A stretch of DNA of 64,000 bases, from NCBI GenBank assembly GCA_030523645.1, contig JAUNIB010000010.1, positions 25,375 through 89,374 of the forward strand, given 5' to 3'. Both the position numbers and the translations under genes were made by a program. Shown here piece by piece: positions 7,903-15,167 of the stretch. The DNA is from Selenomonadaceae bacterium. Its GTDB lineage: Bacteria > Bacillota > Negativicutes > Selenomonadales > Selenomonadaceae. Each line of letters starts with the position of its first letter. Positions within the stretch are counted from its first letter, which is position 1. The notes under the pieces are model-generated. The model did no database searches. It saw only the letters and a program-made list of their open reading frames with translations, and had not been told where the DNA came from.

Positions 7903-9882
7903 TTGTCAGAAAAAAAGGAAATCCTTGCAGCTGACGCCGAGCTGGAGAAAAAAGCTCAGGCCATGCTGGAGGAAAAGGAAGCCGACTCCCGGATGCGTAC
8001 CTATACCGGCCCATTGGGCAAGCTCATCGTCGGTATGCTCTGTCTCTGGACGGTGTTCCAGCTATACTTCACCACCATCGGCTCCATCAGCGCTATCAAC
8101 TTGAGAGCCTTCCACTGTATCTTCCTGCTGGTGTTCACCTTCCTGCTTTTCCCAACCTACAAGAAGGAGAAGCGGATACGGACGATGCCGCCGCTGTGGG
8201 ATATCCTCTGTATCGTCCTCAGCGTCGGTACCTTCGGCTATCTCATCATGAACTACACGAAGATAGCCGCGATGGGCGGACGAGTGAGCAACTTCGAGCT
8301 GGGTATCGCCGCCGTGGCGCTGCTGCTGGTCTTCGAGGCCGCTCGCCGAGCCTCCGGCAATCTCATGTTCCTGGCGCTCATCTTCCTGGGGTACAACTGG
8401 TTCGGTGAATATCTCCCCGGTCTCCTGGGTCACAACGGTTTCACCCTGAAGCGAGTTCTCATCACTCAGTTCTGGGGTACTCAGGGCGTACTTGGCACCG
8501 GTATCGGCGTATCCGCTACCTATATCTTCATGTTCGTTGTCTTCGGCGCGTTCCTGAAGCACAGCGGCTTCTCCGACTTCATCAATGACTTCTCCCTGAC
8601 TCTCGTCGGTCAGACCTCCGGCGGTCCGGCAAAAGTTGCCGTCGTAGCCTCTGCCCTGCTGGGCATGATAAACGGCTCCGCTATCGCTAACGTTGCCACC
8701 ACCGGTACCATCACCATCCCGCTAATGAAGCGCACCGGCTACAAGAAGGACTTCGCCGGCGCGGTAGAGGCGGTGGCGTCCACCGGCGGACAGTTCTGTC
8801 CCCCAATAATGGGTGCCGTCGGCTTCGTTATGGCGGAGTTCCTCAGCATCAGCTACACCGCTGTCATGCTGGCGGCCTTCGTTCCCGCTTTCCTCTACTA
8901 TCTCGGCCTGCTTTTCTCCGTCCACTTTGAGGCGAAGCGCCTCGGCCTCTCAGGTCTTTCCAAGGAAAATATTCCCGAGGCAGCGAAGGTATTGAAGACT
9001 CAGGGTCACCTCGTTATTCCTCTTGTAACTCTGCTGGGTATGATGTTCGTCGGCTATACGCCGCTCTTCAGCGCCGTTGTCAGCATCTTCGCTACCGTAG
9101 GTGCCAGCTGGCTCCGCAAGGAGACCCGCATGGGCATGGACAAGATAGTGGCTGCCACCGTCGAAGGTGCCCGCTCCGCTATCAGCGTCGGCGTCTGCTG
9201 CGTCGTCATCGGTGTCATCATCGGCACCGTCACCCTGTCCTCCATCGGCCTCAACATGGGCTATCTCATTCTCTCCTTCGTAGAGAACAACAACATCTAC
9301 CTCACCGGCCTGCTGGTCATGATAATGTCCACTATTCTTGGCATGGGCGTTCCCGGTGTTGCCGCTTATGTTATCGTTCAGGCGGTAGCTGTCCCGGTAC
9401 TCATCGAGTCCGGCACTCTGCCTATCACCGCGCATCTCTTCTGCCTCATCTACGCCTGCCTGTCCAATATCACTCCGCCGGTCGCCATGAGCGCCTACGT
9501 AGCGGCGGGTATTGCCGGCAGTGACCAGACAAAGACAGGTATCTGGGCGGTGCGGCTTGGCCTTATTGGCTTCATCATCCCATTCTTCTTCCTTGATAAT
9601 CCCGTACTGCTCATCGGTGTCGACAAGACCGTGGCTATGAGTCAGAGCGCCTGGGCTATCGTCACGGCCAGCCTCGGTACTATTGCGCTGGTTGCCGCGC
9701 TGGAAGGATGGGTCATTAAGAACGCGGGCGTTGTCGAGCGCATCCTGCTGGCTGTTGCCTGCCCGCTGCTGCTCTACGCTGATACGATGACCGATGCCAT
9801 CGGCTTCGGCTGCCTGGCTGTCGTTCTTGTCTATCAGTTCATGCGTAAGGATAAAGGAACGGCGGAGCCTTCCCTAATGTAA
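7903..9882 (+). CDS. TRAP transporter fused permease (4TM/12TM, TAXI type)
   Basis: The inner-membrane permease of a tripartite ATP-independent periplasmic transporter, in which the small DctQ-like and large DctM-like subunits are fused. The 659-residue product has a charged N-terminal tail and about 17-19 hydrophobic segments. It has the DctM-type conserved region around STGGQFCPPIMGAVGFVMAE and the late GMGVPGVAAYVIV and NITPPVAMSAY motifs. The TTG at 7903 is chosen because GAGGTG lies 8 bases upstream and the promoter lies in front of it. The receptor gene follows about 400 bases downstream, separated by two LHE copies. TAXI systems usually move C4-dicarboxylates or glutamate-like anions; the substrate is unknown here. 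The last codons (TCC CTA ATG TAA) coincide with an inverted LHE tail signature. Confidence 0.92.
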   Translation: MSEKKEILAADAELEKKAQAMLEEKEADSRMRTYTGPLGKLIVGMLCLWTVFQLYFTTIGSISAINLRAFHCIFLLVFTFLLFPTYKKEKRIRTMPPLWDILCIVLSVGTFGYLIMNYTKIAAMGGRVSNFELGIAAVALLLVFEAARRASGNLMFLALIFLGYNWFGEYLPGLLGHNGFTLKRVLITQFWGTQGVLGTGIGVSATYIFMFVVFGAFLKHSGFSDFINDFSLTLVGQTSGGPAKVAVVASALLGMINGSAIANVATTGTITIPLMKRTGYKKDFAGAVEAVASTGGQFCPPIMGAVGFVMAEFLSISYTAVMLAAFVPAFLYYLGLLFSVHFEAKRLGLSGLSKENIPEAAKVLKTQGHLVIPLVTLLGMMFVGYTPLFSAVVSIFATVGASWLRKETRMGMDKIVAATVEGARSAISVGVCCVVIGVIIGTVTLSSIGLNMGYLILSFVENNNIYLTGLLVMIMSTILGMGVPGVAAYVIVQAVAVPVLIESGTLPITAHLFCLIYACLSNITPPVAMSAYVAAGIAGSDQTKTGIWAVRLGLIGFIIPFFFLDNPVLLIGVDKTVAMSQSAWAIVTASLGTIALVAALEGWVIKNAGVVERILLAVACPLLLYADTMTDAIGFGCLAVVLVYQFMRKDKGTAEPSLM

Positions 9883-9884
9883 TT

Positions 9885-10024
9885 CCGACGACAATATCAT
9901 CTATAAGGAAACCTTTATGAACGCCGGTACTTAGCGATTGACAAGCAAGCATGCGCTGTCAGAGCTTAGTACCGTTGCGTGAATAAAAGAGCGAGAGCGG
10001 TTTCCGTTAGATGATATTTGTCGG
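9885..10024 (-). repeat. LHE-E long hairpin element, inverted
   Basis: The outer arms CCGACGACAATATCATCTA and TAGATGATATTTGTCGG pair. Inner stems include GGTAC/GTACC, AGC/GCT, CTGAC/GTCA and GCA/TGC with a TGCT loop. The tail signature, read on the minus strand as TTACATTAGGG, overlaps the last codons of the permease gene. Confidence 0.85.
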
Positions 10025-10049
10025 TGGTTCTAATCTGTTGTATCTCTTC

Positions 10050-10220
10050 GGTATTCGTGTCTGACAGAAACCCGTTTGCACTCATTTGTTCACGCAGCGG
10101 TGCTAGGTTCCCGCTTCGTATGCTTACTCGCGGGTCACCAAGCACCGGCGTTCACAATGGTTTCTTTACAGACACGAATACCTAAGGCTTTACATTAAGG
10201 TGATGTTGGCTTTGCCAACA
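10050..10220 (+). repeat. LHE-F long hairpin element upstream of the TAXI receptor
   Basis: A perfect outer stem: GGTATTCGTGTCTG (10050-10063) with CAGACACGAATACC (10169-10182). The core is nearly identical to LHE-D. The tail TACATTAAGG (10191-10200) is followed by hairpin TGTTGGC/GCCAACA (10204-10220). Confidence 0.88.
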
Positions 10221-10284
10221 AATTTGCATTTAACTTAGCGTTAATTTTTACTCAAAATAAAATTTTATGGGAGGATGTATCACT

Positions 10285-11316
10285 ATGAAACTCTGGAAAA
10301 AACTCGTGACTGCTGGCCTCATCGCCTCCATGTCCATCGGCCTTCTGGCCGGCTGCGGCGGCGGAGAGAAGAAAAAGGAAGAGGCTCCGAAGCAGGCAGC
10401 ATCTCAGCAGGCTCCGGCCAACAACGGCGGCAAGCTGAAAATCAACTTCCCCACTGCCGGTGCAGCCGGTGCCCTCTATGCAGTCGGCGCTGCCATCACC
10501 AACAACTGGAACCAGACCGTTCCCTCTGTTAATGCTTCCAGCCAGGCATCTGCCGGCGGCATTGCCAACCTGAACATGGTCTCCGACGGTGAGGCTCAGG
10601 TCTCCATTGCTATCTCCTCTAACGCTTACCAGTGCCTCAACGGTACCGACAGCTTCAAGGATCATGCCTACAAGGATCTGAAGGCTATCGCCGGCCTCTA
10701 CATGAATCCGAACCAGGTAGTAGCTACCGATAAGTCCGGTATCAACAGCCTCGCTGACATCAAGGGCAAGAAGTTCGCAGTTGCCGCTGCCGGCTCTTCC
10801 GTGTACAACGAAGCCAACGCTCACCTCACCACTGTTGGCATGAAGTTCCCGGATGACCTCGACGCTCAGCTCATCGGCTTCGCTGCTGCTGCCGATATGC
10901 TCCAGAACGGCACCATCGACGGCGCCTGGATTATGTCCGGTGCTCCGGCCGCTGCCGTATCTCAGGCTCTTGCCTCCGGCTGCCACCTCGTCAACATCGA
11001 CGACAACACCATGGCTGACCTGAAGAAGAACTACCCCTGGTATGCTCCCTACACCATCAAGGCCGGTACCTATCCGAATCAGAAAGAGGATGTAAAGACC
11101 TCCGCTATCAAGATGGTAATGTTCTGCCGCGGCGATCTGCCGGAGCAGGTAGTCTATGACCTCACCAAGTCCTTCTGGACCAACATTGAGAAGCTCGGCA
11201 AGGCTCAGAAGAATCTGAAGGGTCTGAAGCCGGAAGATGCCGTAAAGGACATCTCCAATATGCCGCTCCATCCGGGTGCTGCCAAGTACTACAAGGAAAT
11301 CGGCGTACTGAAGTAA
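10285..11316 (+). CDS. TAXI family TRAP transporter solute-binding lipoprotein
   Basis: The extracytoplasmic receptor of the TRAP system, 343 residues. It has a lipoprotein signal peptide (MKLWKKLVTAGLIASM) with lipobox LLAGC, then a charged linker. The TAXI domain starts at about residue 50 with INFPTAGAAGALYAVGAAI, where the family's TGGTGGVYYP-like glycine motif is modified. The ATG at 10285 is used because GGGAGG lies about 10 bases upstream; an earlier in-frame ATG at 10267 overlaps that site. It partners the fused permease upstream. The ligand is unknown; the family binds glutamate or dicarboxylates. Confidence 0.92.
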   Translation: MKLWKKLVTAGLIASMSIGLLAGCGGGEKKKEEAPKQAASQQAPANNGGKLKINFPTAGAAGALYAVGAAITNNWNQTVPSVNASSQASAGGIANLNMVSDGEAQVSIAISSNAYQCLNGTDSFKDHAYKDLKAIAGLYMNPNQVVATDKSGINSLADIKGKKFAVAAAGSSVYNEANAHLTTVGMKFPDDLDAQLIGFAAAADMLQNGTIDGAWIMSGAPAAAVSQALASGCHLVNIDDNTMADLKKNYPWYAPYTIKAGTYPNQKEDVKTSAIKMVMFCRGDLPEQVVYDLTKSFWTNIEKLGKAQKNLKGLKPEDAVKDISNMPLHPGAAKYYKEIGVLK

Positions 11317-11365
11317 TATTTTCTTCACCCGTCTAGTTGGTGGGTGAGGTTTTACAACGAGAAAT

Positions 11366-11397
11366 AAAAAAGACGGCGGAAGCCGTCTTTTTTATTT
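11366..11397. terminator. Bidirectional intrinsic terminator
   Basis: AAAGACGGC (11369-11377) and GCCGTCTTT (11382-11390) around a GGAA loop, with an A run before and a T run after. It serves the receptor gene and the convergent gene at 11415. Confidence 0.85.
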
Positions 11398-11414
11398 GCA
11401 GAGATTATATAGAA

Positions 11415-12527
11415 TCAATCAACCTTGTGACGGTGATTGACATAGGAACTGGGCAGGTCAGCATCCTTTGCGTAGTCTACCATGTGGTCGGAGCAGCTGT
11501 TGTTGTCGTGGCAATGCTTCACGCAGTGGCGATTTACCTTGCCGAAGGTGGCCTCGGTGCGCAGCTCTTCCTGCCTTTTTCCGCAGTAGGGATTATCACA
11601 GACGGAATACTTTCCGATGGGCATATTGTCAAAACATTCAATCATGCCATTGACAATAGCTTTTCGCATAGCCCGACGCTGAGCAAGATCAATTTTTATT
11701 GCAACAGGGAGGAGAGGAATGATGATTTTACCGGAATTTGTTCGACCCCGTTTCAAGTATTCTCTCCTGTCAATATACTCACCGCTCTGTACATCAATAG
11801 CTTTAACGGAAATGCACAAATCTGACCAATCGGTGTGGCTGACATATTTTTCTTTATGCTGGTGGTTGATGAAATAGATGTTGAACATCACTAAATAATC
11901 ATAGTCAGCACCTTGGGCATTGGCCTGACGAGCCATCTGTACATATTCTTCTTTGGACAGCTGTGAAAGCTGGTCGCTGAACAAAGTCCTGCTGTTAGGA
12001 CGGATTGTGCTGTCCATTTTAACAGTGGTGGAGTTTCTGCCCTCAGCCATCTGAGTCTTTTCCCGCCTATCCGAGGATGTTACAGTAATATGTTTAACGG
12101 TGTTTCTGTCAATATTCTCCAGCAGCTCATATTCCTGCATAAGGACATCGTGCGCTTCTGTCAGATTATATCTGTCGGAAGTATTTTTGCGGCCGACCTC
12201 ATAAGTCGTTTCAGCCCCTTCATTGGTGTCCATTCGTTTCACTGGATAGCGATCGCCGGGGAATTTTACATTCAACATACGACGGATATATCCCATCGTA
12301 TCATTATCGAGAAGTACTGCATCGTCGCCAGTTATGATGTAGCCAACATTTACTGTAGGTGTCTGCTGTACTTGTTGGGTTTGCTGCTCCCGGTATTGCC
12401 GTCTGCTGTTGGCAGCAGTATTTCTTTCGGTATAGCAGACAGTAGCGGCTTCAGCGCTCAGAGTATTCAGGCCGAAGCCCCATAGACAAATTGAAGCAAG
12501 AGTACCTGACAATATTTTTCGCAGCAT
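11415..12527 (-). CDS. Secreted Cys/His-rich protein of unknown function
   Basis: A 370-residue exported protein. Its Sec signal peptide (MLRKILSGTLASICLWGFG, cleavage near SAEA-A) is followed by a Gln-rich linker. A middle domain includes DYDYLVMFNIYFINHQ and a segment on ISVKAIDVQSGEYIDRREYLKRG, resembling periplasmic proteins that build TolB-N/GNA1162-like folds. The last 75 residues are rich in Cys and His (CDNPYCGKRQ.., HCVKHCHDNNSCSDH) and might bind metal or form disulfides; this is inference. A GGGAGG site precedes the ATG. It is divergent from the XRE regulator. The layout resembles the shorter secreted protein at 30979. I cannot assign a function. Confidence 0.75.
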   Translation of the reverse strand: MLRKILSGTLASICLWGFGLNTLSAEAATVCYTERNTAANSRRQYREQQTQQVQQTPTVNVGYIITGDDAVLLDNDTMGYIRRMLNVKFPGDRYPVKRMDTNEGAETTYEVGRKNTSDRYNLTEAHDVLMQEYELLENIDRNTVKHITVTSSDRREKTQMAEGRNSTTVKMDSTIRPNSRTLFSDQLSQLSKEEYVQMARQANAQGADYDYLVMFNIYFINHQHKEKYVSHTDWSDLCISVKAIDVQSGEYIDRREYLKRGRTNSGKIIIPLLPVAIKIDLAQRRAMRKAIVNGMIECFDNMPIGKYSVCDNPYCGKRQEELRTEATFGKVNRHCVKHCHDNNSCSDHMVDYAKDADLPSSYVNHRHKVD

Positions 12528-12662
12528 GACATAGGCCTCCCAGATTTTATCTTTGAGATAGTTCTTGCAGTCTTTTCATCTATAATACTAAATTTATCGA
12601 GAAAATACAACTATGAGCATAGCTTAATAACGCTGAGAGCATATTATAGCTTCCTGTATTCT

Positions 12663-12679
12663 TATGTATCATTTACATA
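12663..12679. promoter_or_regulatory. Candidate operator for the XRE regulator
   Basis: The perfect inverted repeat TATGTA-TCATT-TACATA lies 25 bases upstream of the XRE start, between divergent genes. Autoregulation is inferred from position only. Confidence 0.4.
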
Positions 12680-12704
12680 GGCTGTTAGCGTTAGGGTGGT
12701 GTGA

Positions 12705-13028
12705 ATGGACTACAAAAAACTAGGTAAAAGGATTCGCGAGGAACGGCTGCGATTGAACCTGACTCAGGAGAATTTATCGGAAGACATTGGAATTTCTACA
12801 GCATATCTGGGACAAATTGAGCGTGGAGAGCGCAGCATTACTCTGGACAAGCTGATTGTATTAACGAATAGATTGGGTGTAACTATAGATTTTCTGCTGA
12901 ATGATTATATCGAGGCGGCAGATGATGATTTGTACAAGAAGATTATGCTGCAGCTCTTTGACGGGCGAAGTGCGAAGGAAAAGGAACTGGCAGTAAATGT
13001 CGTAAAGCTGCTTTTTGCCGAAAAATAA
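12705..13028 (+). CDS. XRE family helix-turn-helix regulator
   Basis: A 107-residue DNA-binding protein. Residues 4-62 form a Cro/C1-type HTH (LGKRIREERLRLNLTQENL.., with ISTAYLGQIERGER as recognition segment). The C-terminal tail (KEKELAVNVVKLLFAEK) is helical and may dimerise. It is divergent from the secreted Cys/His-rich protein, so it may control that gene. Stand-alone XRE proteins of this length commonly act as local repressors. The GTG-rich upstream GGGTGGTG provides ribosome binding. Targets unknown. Confidence 0.88.
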   Translation: MDYKKLGKRIREERLRLNLTQENLSEDIGISTAYLGQIERGERSITLDKLIVLTNRLGVTIDFLLNDYIEAADDDLYKKIMLQLFDGRSAKEKELAVNVVKLLFAEK

Positions 13029-13044
13029 AACGGTTGCATAAACA

Positions 13045-13082
13045 AGAGCATCCTGCTTTGAGATTTCTCAGCAGGATGCTCT
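13045..13082. terminator. Bidirectional intrinsic terminator
   Basis: A 13-bp stem AGAGCATCCTGCT/AGCAGGATGCTCT separates the convergent XRE and GGDEF-EAL genes. Confidence 0.8.
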
Positions 13083-13104
13083 GTTTATGTCGGTTATTCT
13101 CTTG

Positions 13105-14811
13105 TTAGGACTCGTCCAGCTTCCTGTCCGCGGCCACACATTCCAGCGCTTTGCTGTATTCCAGCGGCTTGGACCAGAGGAAGCCTTGAATGTAGTTGCA
13201 TTCCTTTTCCTTGAGGATTTCCTTCTGGGTCTCATGCTCGACACCCTCGGCCACCACATTGGCGCCCAGCAGGTGTCCCATAGCGATGATGAGATTGACG
13301 AATTCCGTGTTCTTGGGGCTGCCGGCAATGTCATCCACCAGACTCTTGTCGAGCTTCAGCAGGTCGATGGGCATCTTGGCCAGCCATGACAGGGAGGCGT
13401 AGCCGGAGCCGAAGTCGTCCATGGCGATTTCCACGCCCATGGCTTTCAGCTCGTTTAGTGTCTCTACCACCTTGTCCACATTTTCTATCATGCTGTATTC
13501 GGTGATTTCCAGCTCCAGATGATTGGCAGGGAAGCTGCACTCCGCCAGAGCCGCTCTTATCTCGTCGACGAAGTCTGGCTCGGTGACATGCCGGGAGCTG
13601 ATGTTGACAGAAATCATAAGTTGGCTGCCGGGGGCGGTGACAGCATCGTGGAACTCCCGGAGCGCCCGACGGAGAACCATCCTGTCTATCTCGATGATAA
13701 GGTCTGTTTTCTCAGCCACCGGGATGAACTCGCCAGGGCTGATGAATTCGCCGTTTTCCGTCTTTAGACGCAGCAGGGACTCGAAGCCGCGGAGCCGCTT
13801 GCCCTCGGAGGTGAACTGGGGCTGATAGACGAGATAGAAGAGGTTCTTGTCCAGGCCCTCCCGGATGTGGGCTTCCATTTCCAGCTCCCGCTGGATTTTC
13901 CTGCCCATGTCCTCGTCGAAGACATAATATTTATTTTTGCCGGTGCGCTTTGCCTGATACATGGCCACATCGGCGTAGCCGATGAGCAGGTCGGTTCTGG
14001 GAGCGTTCTGGGGGTAGCTGACGATGCCGGCACTGACGGTAAGGTATTTGTCCACAGGGCTTTTATCGTGGTCAAACTGCTTCGACCCGATGCAGGTGAC
14101 CAGCTTGCCGGTCAGAGTCTCTGCTTCCTTCAGAGCGGCAGGGCCTCCGTCGTGGGGGAATATGGCAACAAATTCGTCGCCGCCCATGCGGAAAAGCTCG
14201 GTGCCTTTGGGCAGGATGGCCTGCCAGCGGCCGGCTACCTCCTGGAGCACCCGGTCTCCGGCGGGATGGCCGTAAGTGTCATTGATGTACTTGAAATTGT
14301 CAAGGTCAAGGTAGATGAGGGTGAAGGGATCCCTCTTTTCTCCCCGGCGAACAAGGTCGATCATGAGACCGCGCCGATTTCTCAGGCCGGTGAGGTCATC
14401 GGTGATGGAGCGGGTGCTGACCCTCTTCATGTAGCTCTGTATGATGCAGATGATGACAAATAGCATTATCTGGTTGGTAAGGCCGACGATGATGCCGAGG
14501 CTGCCGCCCATCACCAGCCCTACGACCATACGCAGAATGTCAAGGATGATGACGGCCAGAGAGATGCGGCCGCCTATCCGGTAGTCGGTGACGGTGAGGA
14601 GGGCGCAGACGATAGCCTTCAGAGCGGCGAGGATGCCGGGGATGGCAAAGGGCGTAAAGGCATGCCCAGCAACGATGATAGGCCGTCCGGCGTGCATCAT
14701 GTTGGCCTCTGCATAGAGGAGGCTGGCCTGGAGCATGACAAACAATATCGTCAGGACTATGAGCTTGCGTTTTTGCCAGGATTGTTCCCGGCGATGTTCT
14801 TCTTGATTCAT
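13105..14811 (-). CDS. Membrane GGDEF-EAL c-di-GMP protein
   Basis: A 568-residue bifunctional c-di-GMP enzyme in the inner membrane. Four to five helices (about 15-125) form an N-terminal membrane sensor. The diguanylate cyclase domain (about 130-295) has an intact RMGGDEF signature, with no RxxD inhibitory site just before it. The phosphodiesterase domain (about 305-560) has ESLLR in place of EALLR and keeps SVNIS, LEITE, DDFGSGYASL, LKLDKS, AEGVE and YIQGF. Both activities therefore look possible, and net activity cannot be told. The gene stands alone, with the terminator at 13045 behind it. It probably adjusts c-di-GMP for motility or adhesion; this is inference. Confidence 0.93.
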   Translation of the reverse strand: MNQEEHRREQSWQKRKLIVLTILFVMLQASLLYAEANMMHAGRPIIVAGHAFTPFAIPGILAALKAIVCALLTVTDYRIGGRISLAVIILDILRMVVGLVMGGSLGIIVGLTNQIMLFVIICIIQSYMKRVSTRSITDDLTGLRNRRGLMIDLVRRGEKRDPFTLIYLDLDNFKYINDTYGHPAGDRVLQEVAGRWQAILPKGTELFRMGGDEFVAIFPHDGGPAALKEAETLTGKLVTCIGSKQFDHDKSPVDKYLTVSAGIVSYPQNAPRTDLLIGYADVAMYQAKRTGKNKYYVFDEDMGRKIQRELEMEAHIREGLDKNLFYLVYQPQFTSEGKRLRGFESLLRLKTENGEFISPGEFIPVAEKTDLIIEIDRMVLRRALREFHDAVTAPGSQLMISVNISSRHVTEPDFVDEIRAALAECSFPANHLELEITEYSMIENVDKVVETLNELKAMGVEIAMDDFGSGYASLSWLAKMPIDLLKLDKSLVDDIAGSPKNTEFVNLIIAMGHLLGANVVAEGVEHETQKEILKEKECNYIQGFLWSKPLEYSKALECVAADRKLDES

Positions 14812-15101
14812 AGGAGCCTCTTTTCGTGATTAACGGCATTATGACGATAAAACGGTTTTATAAACGGTGGTGTTTGATGTAAAATCAATTATTTGAGTGA
14901 CGATTAATCAATAAACCTTGGTTATGGCGAATCTTATACACGATTAATCATCTTATAATCATCATTTTACATTAAATATGATGTTGTGGCAAGGCGATTA
15001 TTCGATTTTGAGCGATAAATCAAAATATATAGGATGATTTACCTATGATATAAATGCGGCATCGGGATATATGGGAAGGAAAAGCGGGCCGATGCCTGTC
15101 C
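14812..15101. other. AT-rich divergent region
   Basis: An AT-rich stretch between the GGDEF-EAL gene and recD2. It contains ACGATTAATCA twice (14900-14910 and 14940-14950), each holding the palindrome GATTAATC, which could be a regulator site. TTACATTAAATATG at 14968 resembles an LHE tail, but no hairpin core is present. Confidence 0.4.
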
Positions 15102-15130
15102 TTGAAATAGATATAAGGATTGTATATAAT
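15102..15130 (+). promoter_or_regulatory. Sigma-70 type promoter of recD2
   Basis: TTGAAA (15102-15107), a 17-base spacer, and TATAAT (15125-15130). The -10 box lies beyond the in-frame ATG at 15120, so translation must start further down. Confidence 0.75.
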
Positions 15131-15167
15131 CAAAATGATAATTAATGAAGAAAAAGGAGGCGGGACT

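Larger units (their letters stand above)
9883..10284. other. Intergenic region with head-to-head LHE pair
   Basis: The 402 bases between permease and receptor are almost wholly LHE-E (-) and LHE-F (+). About 65 further bases carry the Shine-Dalgarno site of the receptor gene. Confidence 0.8.
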
